DNA of 64,000 bases from Fusobacterium_C necrophorum (GCF_900104395.1 NZ_FMXX01000004.1); one strand, 5' to 3'. Shown: positions 25,963 to 35,144, numbered from the stretch's first letter. Notes: generated by a model not told the origin, from the letters alone. Made by a program: numbers and translations.

Positions 25963-27475
25963 AATAGCTATTTATCTGAGACTTTCAGAGGAAGATTATA
26001 AAAAAACAGATGAAAGTATAAGCATAGTAAATCAGAGAGATTATATAAGAAGTTACATTGAAAATGAGAACTCTCTGAAGGACAATGAAATAGAAGAATA
26101 TATAGATGATGGGTATTCTGCTACTAACACAAACAGACCTTCATTTTTAAGACTTATTGATGATATAAAAAGTGGTAGAGTAGGAACTATAATTGTAAAG
26201 GATATGTCTAGGTTTTCAAGAGATTATATTTTGCTTGGAGATTATTTGAGCAATATATTACCATTTTTGAAAATACGATTTATTGCTATTAATGATAACT
26301 ATGATTCCATAAATGAAAATGGAAACGGAATAGATACAGATACACAATTTAAAACTTTGTATTATGATTTATTCAGTAAGGAGCTATCTGAGAAGGTGAG
26401 AGGTGCTGTCAAACAAATCAAATCACAGGGGAAGAATACGAACTGGGCAGCACCTTTCGGATATATCAAAGATCCTGAAGATAAATATCATATTATCATT
26501 GATAAAAAGACAGCTTTTATAGTTAAAGAGGCCTTTGACTTGTTGTTAAAAGGCTATTCTTGCATTCAAGTTGCCAATATATTCAATGAAAAAGGATATA
26601 TCACTCGCTCTGAACGAAAAGAGGAACTAAAGCTTTCGGATTATACCGGAAATTTGGTTACAGGAAGTAAAGTAAAGAAAAGAGTTTGGACAAATCCATC
26701 TATCTCGCAGATTACAAGTAATGAACTATATACAGGTGATTATGTATACAATAAATACAAAGAAACCAAAATAGGTGGAAGAAAAAGAATTTTACTTCCT
26801 GAAGAAGAATGGAAGATAATCCCCAACACTCATGAAGCAATTGTTTCAAGAGAAGTGTTTGATAAGGTTAAGAAAATAAAGGAAAAACGAAGTTTTGGGG
26901 GATATACAGGAAACAAAAATCGTTCTATTTTTTCTGATAAGATTTTTTGTAAAGAATGTGGTAGACATATGAGTTTTCGCAGTGATAGTAGACAAAAGAA
27001 AAATTCAGATAAAATATACAAGTATAGAAGTTATTACTGTAATTTATGTAAAGCTGAGAAAACACCAAACAATATCAGAGAGAAAGATATTATTGAACTT
27101 ATAAAACCTAAATTAAAAGATTTTAAGATTCAAAACACATTAAAAGAAGATAAGGTTATAGATAATGAGAAAGTAAAAGAAGATATTCTAAATGAAATAT
27201 CCATGTTAAACAGCAATTTACAAATCATCTATGAAAACCACAAAAAGAAAATTATTTTAAAAGAGGTGTATCTAAAGGAAAAATCTCTTATACAAGATAA
27301 AAAGATATTATTGGAGAGTAAGTTGGAAGAATTGAAGTCGGAGAAGATTGATTCAAAGAAAGAAACGGATATTGATGTCTTAGATGAGGAAGGTTTGCTG
27401 AAAGCTTATGTGAGAAGTTTAATTGATAAAATAATCGTATCAAGAAGTGGAGAAATAGAAATTGTAGAAAAATAG
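25955..27475 (+). CDS. Large serine recombinase 3
   Basis: 506 residues. Catalytic Ser11 is in YLRLS, the arginine motif reads VKDMSRFSRDYIL, and the zinc ribbon is CKECGRHM...YYCNLCK. It starts with GGAGG nine bases upstream, overlapping the recombinase 2 stop. Its stop lies about 40 bases from the element's right end, the usual place for the integrase of such ICEs. Why three intact enzymes are kept is unclear; two may form the working pair for each direction. Confidence 0.93.
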   Translation: MNRIAIYLRLSEEDYKKTDESISIVNQRDYIRSYIENENSLKDNEIEEYIDDGYSATNTNRPSFLRLIDDIKSGRVGTIIVKDMSRFSRDYILLGDYLSNILPFLKIRFIAINDNYDSINENGNGIDTDTQFKTLYYDLFSKELSEKVRGAVKQIKSQGKNTNWAAPFGYIKDPEDKYHIIIDKKTAFIVKEAFDLLLKGYSCIQVANIFNEKGYITRSERKEELKLSDYTGNLVTGSKVKKRVWTNPSISQITSNELYTGDYVYNKYKETKIGGRKRILLPEEEWKIIPNTHEAIVSREVFDKVKKIKEKRSFGGYTGNKNRSIFSDKIFCKECGRHMSFRSDSRQKKNSDKIYKYRSYYCNLCKAEKTPNNIREKDIIELIKPKLKDFKIQNTLKEDKVIDNEKVKEDILNEISMLNSNLQIIYENHKKKIILKEVYLKEKSLIQDKKILLESKLEELKSEKIDSKKETDIDVLDEEGLLKAYVRSLIDKIIVSRSGEIEIVEK

Positions 27476-27504
27476 ATAATTTTAGAAAATTATATAGCAA
27501 TTGC

Positions 27505-27522
27505 TTGACATTGTAGGGAAAA
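27505..27522. other. Right attachment junction (attR) of the ICE
   Basis: The sequence TGACATTGTAGGGAAAATC joins ICE DNA to the interrupted ATPase gene. The ATPase frame reads TAG-GGA-AAA-TCT-ACC: the stop and all before it belong to the ICE, while GGA AAA TCT ACC encodes the G-K-S-T of the P-loop. The exact crossover pair (GG or GA) needs attL or the empty site. Confidence 0.75.
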
Positions 27523-28185
27523 TCTACCGTTCTCCGTGCTATTCTTGGACTTTTATCCAATCAGGGAAAAGTCATTGCCGGAGATATTCTCTATGAGGGA
27601 ATTTCTCTTCTGAAGAAGTCTCTCAAAGATTGGCTACAGCTTCGCGGAACAGAGATTACTATGATTTCTCAAGACTGTGGAGGAACTTTAAATCCCATTC
27701 GCAAAATAGGAAGTCAGTATGTGGAATATATTCAAGCACATAGCCACTTATCCAAAAAAGAAGCAGAAGAAAAGGCTCTTTGGATGTTGAAAAAAGTGAA
27801 ATTGCATGAGCCTAAAAATGTCATGGAAAGTTATCCTCATCAACTGTCCGGAGGAATGAAACAGAGAGTCGGGATTGCTATGGCTCTCACCTTTCAACCG
27901 AAACTCATTTTGGCAGATGAACCCACCTCCGCTTTGGATGTGACCACACAGGCTCATATTATCCGAGAACTTTTAGAGCTTCGAAAAGAATCAAATACGA
28001 CATTTCTTTTGGTCACTCATAATATAGGAGTGGCTGCCTATATGTCCGATCAAATTATTGTGATGCAAAATGGAAAAATCGTAGATCAGGGAACAAGGGA
28101 AGATGTCATAGAACATCCGCAAAGTGATTACACAAAAAAATTACTCGCCGCGGTTCCGGAAATGGATGGTGATCGATTTGTTTGA
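27517..28185 (+). pseudogene. dppD: Oligopeptide/dipeptide ABC transporter ATPase (dppD-like), 5' part lost to ICE insertion
   Basis: The frame resumes at Walker A (GKSTVLRAILGLL) and runs 222 residues to a normal end. It contains the signature LSGGMKQRVGIAMAL, Walker B LILADEPTSALD, the H-loop VTHN and the C-terminal HPxxxYTKKLL typical of peptide importers. About 40 N-terminal residues, including the start of the P-loop, should lie at the left end of the ICE. An ATG at 27661 could give a fragment without Walker A, which would be inactive. The reading frame is otherwise clean, so the interruption looks recent and could be reversed by excision. Confidence 0.9.
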
Positions 28186-28978
28186 TGAAAAAGATATGAT
28201 TTTAGAAAGCAAGAACTTGACAAAGGTGTTCACGAGCTACAAAGGAGAAGCCTTGATTGCCTGTAATCAAGTAAGTCTAAAGGTATACAGGGGAAAAACT
28301 TTGGGAATTGTCGGAGAATCCGGTTCCGGAAAAACCACTTATATTCGAATGTTAATGAACTTGGAAAAACCTACTTCGGGAGAAATTCTATACCACCATA
28401 AAAATATTCATGAATTTTCCCAAAAAGAAGTCTGGGAAAGTCGTCAAAATATTCAGATGGTTTTTCAAGATCCCTGGGCGGCTTTCAGTCCCAAAATGAA
28501 AGTAATTGACATTCTGACAGAGCCTCTGATGAACTACGGAAGACTTCGAAATTCCGAAAAAAAAGAAAAAGCTTTGGAACTTTTAAACATGGTGGAATTG
28601 CCGGAAAACTTTTTATATAAGTATCCGCAAAATATGAGCGGAGGACAAAAACAAAGACTGGGAATTGCAAGAGCAATTTCTTTGGAACCGGAAATTCTGA
28701 TTTGCGATGAAGCCACTTCCGCTTTGGATGTTTCCATTCAAAAAAACATTATAGAACTTTTAGTGCAACTACAAAAAGAAAAAGGGATTGCGATTATTTT
28801 TATCTGTCACGATTTAGCTTTAGTACAGTCTTTTGCTCATCAAGTTGCCGTTATGTATTTGGGAAATATTGTAGAAGTCTTGGACGGAGATAAAGTAAAA
28901 GAAGCGACTCATCCTTATACTCGGAATCTTTTATCTTCCATTTTTTCTCTTTATATGGAACCATACAAAAATTTGTAA
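28166..28978 (+). CDS. dppF: Oligopeptide/dipeptide ABC transporter ATPase (dppF-like)
   Basis: 270 residues if started at 28166, overlapping the dppD stop by 20 bases; ATG 28196 is an alternative. Neither has a good ribosome site, so coupling to dppD is likely. Walker A GESGSGKTT, signature MSGGQKQRLGIARAI, Walker B ILICDEATSALD and the H-loop FICHD are all intact. It should pair with DppD to power peptide uptake; with dppD interrupted, this subunit is probably poorly expressed and lacks its partner. A strong terminator follows. Confidence 0.9.
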   Translation: MVIDLFDEKDMILESKNLTKVFTSYKGEALIACNQVSLKVYRGKTLGIVGESGSGKTTYIRMLMNLEKPTSGEILYHHKNIHEFSQKEVWESRQNIQMVFQDPWAAFSPKMKVIDILTEPLMNYGRLRNSEKKEKALELLNMVELPENFLYKYPQNMSGGQKQRLGIARAISLEPEILICDEATSALDVSIQKNIIELLVQLQKEKGIAIIFICHDLALVQSFAHQVAVMYLGNIVEVLDGDKVKEATHPYTRNLLSSIFSLYMEPYKNL

Positions 28979-28988
28979 AATATCAAAA

Positions 28989-29053
28989 GAGCTGTTTCAA
29001 AATAGATTTTCTTCCCTTCATGGAGTGCAAGATCTTGAAACAGCTCCTTTTTT
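28989..29053 (+). terminator. Intrinsic terminator after dppF
   Basis: GAGCTGTTTCAA (28989-29000) and TTGAAACAGCTC (29035-29046) pair perfectly, followed by C and six T. Confidence 0.9.
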
Positions 29054-29129
29054 ATTTTTGTATTATAGCATAAATTCTAAAAATTTCTTGTGAACATTTA
29101 GAAAGCTCCTAGAAAAGTATTAAAAGTAC

Positions 29130-29158
29130 TTGCTAAAATTTTATTTTCTAAGTATAAT
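29130..29158 (+). promoter_or_regulatory. Sigma-70 promoter of the PTS IIC-like gene
   Basis: TTGCTA (29130-29135), 17 bases, TATAAT (29153-29158). A small inverted repeat AAGTAttaaaaGTACTT overlaps the upstream edge and may be an operator. Confidence 0.7.
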
Positions 29159-29216
29159 AACTCATAAATAACTGTCTTGTCATTTGACATTACATAAAAG
29201 AGGAGTGAACAATCAT

Positions 29217-30209
29217 ATGAAAAATTTTTGTATTAAAACTTTAAACGGTATGGCTTTGGGGCTATTTTCTTCCTTAATCATCGGCTTAATTTTAAAACAA
29301 TGTGGGCAATTTTTACATCTTCCTATTTTGATTCAATTCGGAACCTTAGCCCAATATTTTATGGGACCTGCCATTGGAGTAGGAGTTGCTTATTCGTTAC
29401 AAGTTCCTCCTTTGGTACTCATCGCTTCTTTAATCACGGGAGCCTTTGGAGCAGGAAGCATTCAAGTTGTAGAGGGAATCGCTCAAATAAGAATCGGAGA
29501 ACCTATGGGAGCCTATATCGCCTCTTTAGTTGCCGCTTTGCTTATTACAAAACTTTCCGGAAAAACAAAATTGGACATTATTTTACTACCGGCTTTTACA
29601 ATTATTGTCGGTTGTCTCGTTGGAATTTTTATTTCTCCCGGAATTAGTTTTTTCATGAAATATTTGGGAGAAATTATCAACAAAGCTACCGAATTACATC
29701 CTGTTATGATGGGAATTACCCTAGCCGTTTCTATGGGAATGATTTTGACCTTGCCTATCAGTTCCGCAGCTATCGGAATTTCTTTGGGACTTCATGGACT
29801 CGCCGCCGGAGCTGCTTTGGTCGGTTGTTGTTGTCAGATGATAGGCTTTGCAACCATTTCTTATCGTGAGAACGGAATGGGAGGTTTTATTTCTCAAGGA
29901 ATGGGAACTTCTATGTTGCAAATTCCAAACATCATTAAAAATCCTTGGATATGGCTCCCTCCCATCTTAGCCAGTGCAATTTTAGGTCCTCTTTCAACAA
30001 CCGTTTTTCATATGGAAAGTAATTCCGTTGGTTCCGGAATGGGAACAAGCGGTCTGGTTGGACAAATTTCCACTTTGGCAGTTATGGGAAGTTCTTCCAT
30101 TCCTTCCATGTTACTTTTGCATTTTTTTCTTCCTGCTCTCTTAAGTTATGTCTTTGCTCAATTCTTACGAAGACGAAATAAAATAAGAGAAGGGGATCTG
30201 ACTCTGTAA
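29217..30209 (+). CDS. PTS IIC-like membrane transporter (PTS_EIIC_2 type)
   Basis: 330 residues, nearly all hydrophobic, with about ten membrane segments and Gly-rich loops (MGPAIGVGVAYSL, GAFGAGSIQVVEG, ISSAAIGISLGLHGLAAG). It resembles the stand-alone PTS IIC proteins that occur without IIA/IIB partners in many anaerobes; the substrate is unknown. The start at 29217 has AGGAG eleven bases upstream; an ATG-free extension to 29184 is unlikely. It has its own promoter and stands alone between a terminator and an IS remnant. Confidence 0.75.
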   Translation: MKNFCIKTLNGMALGLFSSLIIGLILKQCGQFLHLPILIQFGTLAQYFMGPAIGVGVAYSLQVPPLVLIASLITGAFGAGSIQVVEGIAQIRIGEPMGAYIASLVAALLITKLSGKTKLDIILLPAFTIIVGCLVGIFISPGISFFMKYLGEIINKATELHPVMMGITLAVSMGMILTLPISSAAIGISLGLHGLAAGAALVGCCCQMIGFATISYRENGMGGFISQGMGTSMLQIPNIIKNPWIWLPPILASAILGPLSTTVFHMESNSVGSGMGTSGLVGQISTLAVMGSSSIPSMLLLHFFLPALLSYVFAQFLRRRNKIREGDLTL

Positions 30210-30237
30210 TTTTGATTTTGTATCTCTTTGTTTAGAA

Positions 30238-30640
30238 AACACTGAAGCTCTCACGACTAAAGTCGGGGGCTTCTTAAGTACTAATTAGTTAGTGTTTGAA
30301 TATAGATATTCAAACACTAACTAATTTCCTTAAGACTTTAATGGACAAAATTTCCGTTGAAATTATTAGCGTCCTATAGGCTCACTTCAAAATCTTGTTT
30401 TCTTTTAAAATCCCATACTTTTTAGTGTGGGTGTATTTCATTTTTTAATTCTATCTATCTCTATATTGTGTATTTTTACAAATTTTTCAAAATCTCTATT
30501 TACTTTTTCTATATCTACTTCTTCTAAATTTTCTTTTACATTCTTTATTAAGTATGCTGAATACAAATATTTTTCTATATATAAAAACAAGCTAGGAATG
30601 ATGTTCCTAGCTTGCGATTTCATATTTATAAAAATACTCC
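30238..30640 (-). mobile_element. IS200/IS605-type remnant, left copy (decayed TnpB-related gene and transposon end)
   Basis: The minus strand at 30438-30623 encodes the tail of a TnpB-related protein (LYSAYLIKNVKENLEEVD). Downstream of it are a perfect 19-base-arm hairpin (30285-30324) and the end hairpin GAAGCTCTCACGACT with AGTCGGGGGCTTC (30243-30273), as found at the ends of these elements. The N-terminal three quarters of the gene are gone. The same module occurs inverted at 34.64-35.12 kb, on the other side of the autotransporter gene. Confidence 0.75.
30285..30324. repeat. Perfect palindrome inside the left IS remnant
   Basis: TTAGTTAGTGTTTGAATAT and its exact complement are separated by AG. 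The inverted copy at about 35,046-35,083 has the same core but several mismatches. Confidence 0.9.
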
Positions 30641-30678
30641 ATATAAAATCAAGTTTATAAATTTACTGTAAGTCCCAA

Positions 30679-33600
30679 TTAGAACTTATATTTGAAGCCA
30701 ACACTTGCTACTTTATCAGCAATTTTGTCATTTTCTACTTTTAGATCATAATTTGTATACATAGAAAATTGATCTGTAAAATCATGTTCGACTCCAATTC
30801 CAGTCCATACAGTATAATCCGGCATTTTTGCTCCTTTGAATTCCACTTCTTCTGTCCTATGTCCATCATAAGATGCTTTAAAATCTAAGTTTCGAGAGCT
30901 TAAATTTTTTCCTACAGAAGCTTCTGCCATTAAATGTGTTGCTCGACCTTTATCATGAGCAATATCATACTGAGCTTTCATTCCTACAACTATCATGTCT
31001 TTATGATAAGTTTTTTTGTTTGCCGAAATAGATAAGTCATTGACATTTTCATCAAAACTTCCTCTCTTCAACATATCATGAGAGAAACCTACAAATGGTG
31101 TTACTTTAAAATTATCTTTTTTCATATCGTATCCTACTTCAGCATATGCAGAATATAGAATATCATGATGATGAATATTTGAATGACCATTTAAAACTTG
31201 TCTCTCTACATCTGTAGATAATGATGCAATCCCGATTCTTCCCTGTGCATAAAGATTATCCGTAAGCTTATGTCTACCATATACGGAAACTCCAATACCA
31301 TCGCTTTCAGACGTTCCAGCATAGTGGTCAAAATAAGCATTGGCTTTTGAGTAATTAATTGCTACCCCAAGAATGGAATTTTTCCCAACTTTAGTATCTA
31401 GTCCAAATTGTCCGCTATTCAGTCTTGTATTTGCTTTGTCATATCCTTTTTGTGAAATTCGTCCATTTGCATTGATATAACTCATCCATACACTTGATTC
31501 ATGTTTTCCATCCAAATTGCTCAAACTTGCCATACGATTTGATAAATCTCGATTGACTGCCTGTGTTTGTTGAAAGGTTAATAATTGTGCTGAGGCATAT
31601 ACTTCCCCAGATAAACTAGACATATATCCTGCTAAAGATGCAGTACTTCCTATCCCTTGTAATTCTGCTAAAGTATTTTTGAAAGAAAGATTTGTTTTTC
31701 CTTCATCTGCGTCCTTATATGCTTCTTCTAAATTTCTAGCTACATTTTCAACACTTTCTCCTTGTCCTGACATCACTTCTTCCACATTTCTTCTTTGTAC
31801 CGTTAAATTTATTTGATTTCCACTTTGATCTATTTTTGTTTTAATCATAGCTGGTGCCAGTACAACATCAAATAGTCCTTGTACTCCTCCCGCTGATTCC
31901 AACATTGGCGTGCTTACTGCTGTAGAAGATACATATTTTTGTGGTAAAACTGCTAAAGTTGATCCATTCTCTAATCTTGTAGTTCCTTGAATTTTTAATC
32001 TAGAACCTACATCCGCAATTAAAAGAGAATTTGCTGTCGAATTATAATTCCCTTGAATAATTGCTCCTGATCCGATATTCTCTACTGTTCCACCATTCGA
32101 TACGTTTGCTAGTCTTGAATTTTGAGATAGGATTAATCTTCCTTCTTTATCAATCGTTACATCTGATTTTAATCCCTTGTATACTTCCAAATTTCCTTGA
32201 TGAACAACCGTACTTCCTGTATAGCTATTATCTCCTGTTAAAGCTAAGCTTCCTTTTCCAGTCTTATACAATCCTCCATCTCCAGAAATATCGTTTGAAA
32301 AAATAGATCTCATATTAGCATCTGCAATATTTGCTTTAAATCGACCGTTTACGTCAGTTAATGTTGTCAAACGTCGATCAAACTTTGCAGGTCCATTTAT
32401 AGCCTTATTGACATCTAAAATTCCCCATCCATAAATATTTCGAAGCTGTTCTTTGGTCAGATGTCTTCTTTCATTATAGTTCTCCCATCTTTCCATGTGA
32501 TTGCCAATAGGAACCCAATGCCCTCTATTTGTAGAACGATATAAATCTTCCACTTCTTTTGCTGTTGTTAAAATGGTTTGTCTTAGCTCGTTAGCTCCCA
32601 TCCAAGGATATTTCTGTTTAATCAAAGCTGCCGCCCCTGCTACTTTTGGTGCTGCAAAAGAGGAGCCCGCAATTGTGACAGTATCTGTTTTATGATAACT
32701 TTTTCGTGCATCTGAATCATATCCCCCTATTCCGTGCTTAATATCCATGACACCATCCGTTGCAATCGCCCAATTCGCTGCAACCCCTGCTCTTGCTAAA
32801 TGACCACCAGATTTTCCATTTTCAAACTCTTTTGGTTCATCTGGATTTCGTAAATCTAAGCCTACCACAGCAAGCCATCCTTTTTCTAATTCTTTCATAT
32901 AGTAGGGCAATCCTGCTTCTACCATTGGGTTATCAAAATATTCTGTATAGGTACTAGTTCTACGTACAGTATTTCCTGCTGCCCAAATAAATAATCGATC
33001 TTCATTCACTCCTTTTTTGTAGTGTGAATATTCTTGTTCCAAAACTCTTTTAAAATTCTCCTCTATATTTCCATAATATCGATACAATTGATTTTGAATA
33101 TATGCTTTATATCTTGTAATATCCATGGTTTGTCCAAAAGATTGATTAAAAATTTTAATATCCGGTCTCTTTTTAAACAATTCTAAGTACTTATTTGCAT
33201 CCGTTCGAATTCCAACTCCACTGCCAGAACGAATTCCAAATGTGGTTCCCACAATATTAGCTCCTTTTGCAATCCCTTCTTGAATATCTGCAACGACTCT
33301 TGCAACTCGATAACCGTGATCACTCCCATTTTGAGTTCCACTCCCCGGTCCAATTTCTTCATACTGTTGAAAACGTCCTTTCAATTTGTCTGTTTTCAGT
33401 GAATTTGCAAATTCATAAGATAAAAAGTCACTATCCATAACCGCTACTGTCACTCCCGATCCATTATAATTGTTTGCATCTTTCGGAATTTCTACACTAT
33501 TTAACTGTACTTGGTTTTGTCGTTTTCCGCCCACAAAATCTCCTGGTGCTACACTAGGATCCGTAGTAATAATTGATGGTGTTACTACTGGTTCCAATGC

Positions 33601-33852
33601 AGTACTTGGACTTGGTGTTGTAGGCGTATTGGGTGTTACTGATACTATTAATTCTGGATTGCTTACAACAGGAAAACCCATTTTGACATCCGGTTTTGTT
33701 ATTCCTCCTTTCTTATCTCTAACACTTCCAATGGGAACTGAATCAACTCCAGGCCCACTGCCTCCATGACCTCCTCCACCAGATGAACAACTCGTGCCTA
33801 TTAGAGCTGTCACCAGAAAAAATAAAGCCATTACTTCCTTTCTTTTTTTCAT
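30679..33852 (-). CDS. Subtilisin-like serine protease autotransporter (fusolisin-type)
   Basis: 1,057 residues. A signal peptide ends in a lipobox-like GTSC22, followed by a Gly-rich and then Pro/Thr-rich linker. The S8 protease domain (about 125-490) has catalytic Asp140 (AVMDSDF), His179 (GSDHGYRVA) and Ser398 (AGSSFAAPKVAG). A passenger-stem repeat (GSLALTGDNSYTGSTVV) lies at about 535. The C-terminal autotransporter barrel (about 780-1057) ends in the expected Phe (VGFKYKF). This is the layout of NalP and of Fusobacterium fusolisin, surface proteases that cleave host proteins. AGGAGG precedes the ATG. The gene is flanked by inverted IS remnants. Confidence 0.93.
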   Translation of the reverse strand: MKKRKEVMALFFLVTALIGTSCSSGGGGHGGSGPGVDSVPIGSVRDKKGGITKPDVKMGFPVVSNPELIVSVTPNTPTTPSPSTALEPVVTPSIITTDPSVAPGDFVGGKRQNQVQLNSVEIPKDANNYNGSGVTVAVMDSDFLSYEFANSLKTDKLKGRFQQYEEIGPGSGTQNGSDHGYRVARVVADIQEGIAKGANIVGTTFGIRSGSGVGIRTDANKYLELFKKRPDIKIFNQSFGQTMDITRYKAYIQNQLYRYYGNIEENFKRVLEQEYSHYKKGVNEDRLFIWAAGNTVRRTSTYTEYFDNPMVEAGLPYYMKELEKGWLAVVGLDLRNPDEPKEFENGKSGGHLARAGVAANWAIATDGVMDIKHGIGGYDSDARKSYHKTDTVTIAGSSFAAPKVAGAAALIKQKYPWMGANELRQTILTTAKEVEDLYRSTNRGHWVPIGNHMERWENYNERRHLTKEQLRNIYGWGILDVNKAINGPAKFDRRLTTLTDVNGRFKANIADANMRSIFSNDISGDGGLYKTGKGSLALTGDNSYTGSTVVHQGNLEVYKGLKSDVTIDKEGRLILSQNSRLANVSNGGTVENIGSGAIIQGNYNSTANSLLIADVGSRLKIQGTTRLENGSTLAVLPQKYVSSTAVSTPMLESAGGVQGLFDVVLAPAMIKTKIDQSGNQINLTVQRRNVEEVMSGQGESVENVARNLEEAYKDADEGKTNLSFKNTLAELQGIGSTASLAGYMSSLSGEVYASAQLLTFQQTQAVNRDLSNRMASLSNLDGKHESSVWMSYINANGRISQKGYDKANTRLNSGQFGLDTKVGKNSILGVAINYSKANAYFDHYAGTSESDGIGVSVYGRHKLTDNLYAQGRIGIASLSTDVERQVLNGHSNIHHHDILYSAYAEVGYDMKKDNFKVTPFVGFSHDMLKRGSFDENVNDLSISANKKTYHKDMIVVGMKAQYDIAHDKGRATHLMAEASVGKNLSSRNLDFKASYDGHRTEEVEFKGAKMPDYTVWTGIGVEHDFTDQFSMYTNYDLKVENDKIADKVASVGFKYKF

Positions 33853-34209
33853 ACTGTCCTCCTTTTATGTATTTTTTATTTATAGTAATCCCATTCGCGC
33901 GCATGGGAATAACTACCATAGAGAATTCACAATAAAATACTTTTCTTGATACATTAATTTTCGAATATTATTTTTATATTGTATCATATATTATTTATTT
34001 ATCCACATAAAAAAGGAGTTTGTGAGATTTTTTTTAATTTTACTTCTTTATGATAGAAAAAATAAAAAATGGTTATAGTATTTTATAGAAAGTTATCATA
34101 ATTGTAATTATTAAAAATCATTGAAAATACAAGATATGATGAAAGTGTCTTAAAAACTCTTGATATACGTATAAAAAATACGTATAATATATTTTAGAAG
34201 GAGGTAGAC
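33853..34209. other. Gap between autotransporter and hicA remnant
   Basis: The autotransporter leader holds a hairpin TCCCAT-TCGCGCGC-ATGGGA (33889-33908) just upstream of the gene's ribosome site. The remaining 250 bases are AT-rich and hold only the promoter at 34160-34188. Confidence 0.5.
34160..34188 (+). promoter_or_regulatory. Promoter with built-in operator for the hicA remnant
   Basis: TTGATA (34160-34165), 17 bases, TATAAT (34183-34188). The spacer holds an inverted repeat TACGTAT (34166-34172) and ATACGTA (34178-34184), the sort of site an antitoxin would bind for autoregulation. Confidence 0.75.
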
Positions 34210-34387
34210 ATGTCAAAACTAATACCTTACAAGACACTAGTTAAAATCTTACTTGAGAATGGCTGGAAATATCACCACACAACAAGGCTCCATGAAATTT
34301 GTATTAAACCTGTCCTGTGAAGTGTACTAAACAATTCCACATGGAACATTAGCTAATATCAAAAGAATAACAGGGCTAAAATTATAG
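34210..34387 (+). pseudogene. hicA: Degenerate HicA-type mRNA interferase toxin
   Basis: The first frame gives MSKLIPYKTLVKILLENGWK, the HicA beginning, then stops after 36 residues. The C-terminal half, TIPHGTLANIKRITGLKL, continues in another frame and matches the HicA tail. The catalytic His region is altered (TTRLHEICIK, where GSHxxF is usual). At least one stop and one frameshift break the gene. No hicB antitoxin is recognisable downstream, so the pair is dead. The promoter and the AGGAGG site are still well kept. Confidence 0.7.
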
Positions 34388-34636
34388 AAGAAGTTATTAT
34401 AAACACGAAAGATGTTTTAGAAGGGACTATTTTCAGTTTATAAATCAAAGATGAAAATATAATATCTTAGTTAGGTTTAAATATAGAACTTTTAATAAAG
34501 AAAAATGATACTTACGCTATGAATTGTTTTTTAGATAAATTATTTTTTTGTAAACTTAAAAAAGTTGTGAAAAGTAAAAATAAATAGTATGTGCAAATAA
34601 CATTTAAATGGATTCCACCTAAAAAGCATAATTTTA

Positions 34637-35124
34637 ATAGAGAAAAGAAGTAGGACTAGATATAGAAACTTCAACAATTGCAATGGTAAATGATGAAAAA
34701 ACAGAGTTAAAAATACTTGCTGAAAATATAGATTTGAATGAAAAAGAAAAGGTAAAATTACAAAAAAATTTAGATAGACAACGAAGAGCTAATACCCCTA
34801 ATAAATTCAAGGAAGATGGAACGATAAATATATCAAATAAAGAAAGATGGCTAAAAATAGGAAATGCAAAAATACAAAGAGATTTGTATTCAGCTTATTT
34901 AATAAAGAAGGTAACTGAAAACTTAAAAGAAGTAGAGATAGAATAAAGTAAGTAGAGATTTTAAAAGAAAAAAGGTTTTGAAGTGAGTCTATAGGAGGCT
35001 AATAATTCCAATGGAAATTTTGCCCATAAAAGTCTTAGGGAAATTAGCTAGTATTTGAATATAGATATTCAAAAGAAACTAATTAGTACTTAAGAAGCTC
35101 TCAACTTTAGTCCCGAAAACTTCA
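34637..35124 (+). mobile_element. IS200/IS605-type remnant, right copy (TnpB-related gene with internal deletion)
   Basis: From 34653 the plus strand encodes GLDIETSTIAMVNDEKTEL, the first RuvC-like motif region of a TnpB-related protein. It runs through LDRQRRANTPNKFKEDGTIN and then jumps directly to the C-terminal GNAKIQRDLYSAYLIKKV, so the middle (other RuvC motifs, zinc site) is deleted. It stops at 34946. Bases 34975-35124 are an inverted, diverged copy of 30240-30390, including the end hairpin. The remnant ends about 20 bases from tRNA-Thr. Confidence 0.75.
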
Positions 35125-35144
35125 GAGAAAGGTATAAAAAACAA

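Larger units (their letters stand above)
1..27518. mobile_element. Integrative conjugative element (Tn1549-like organisation), right-hand part
   Basis: The segment joins conjugation genes (large helicase/methylase tail, SSB-like protein, MobC, relaxase), a cargo block, a sigma-like regulator and three large serine recombinases. That gene order resembles Tn1549-type elements of Firmicutes, in which cargo sits between the mobilisation and recombinase modules. The right boundary is placed at 27,512-27,518, because reading frame for an ABC-transporter ATPase resumes there in the middle of its P-loop. The left end, type IV secretion genes and attL are not in the window. The cargo is visibly more AT-rich than both the ICE backbone and the chromosome to the right. 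Confidence 0.9.

Noticed and set aside
1..27518. Tn916-type element with tyrosine integrase
   Set aside because: No tyrosine recombinase or xis at the right end; three serine recombinases are there instead.
27661..28185. Complete ABC ATPase gene starting at ATG 27661
   Set aside because: In-frame coding continues upstream to the ICE junction and includes Walker A, so this ATG is internal.
30427..30660. Plus-strand open frame of 77 residues over the left IS remnant
   Set aside because: It is the shadow of the decayed TnpB-related tail on the minus strand; hydrophobic composition comes from AT bias.
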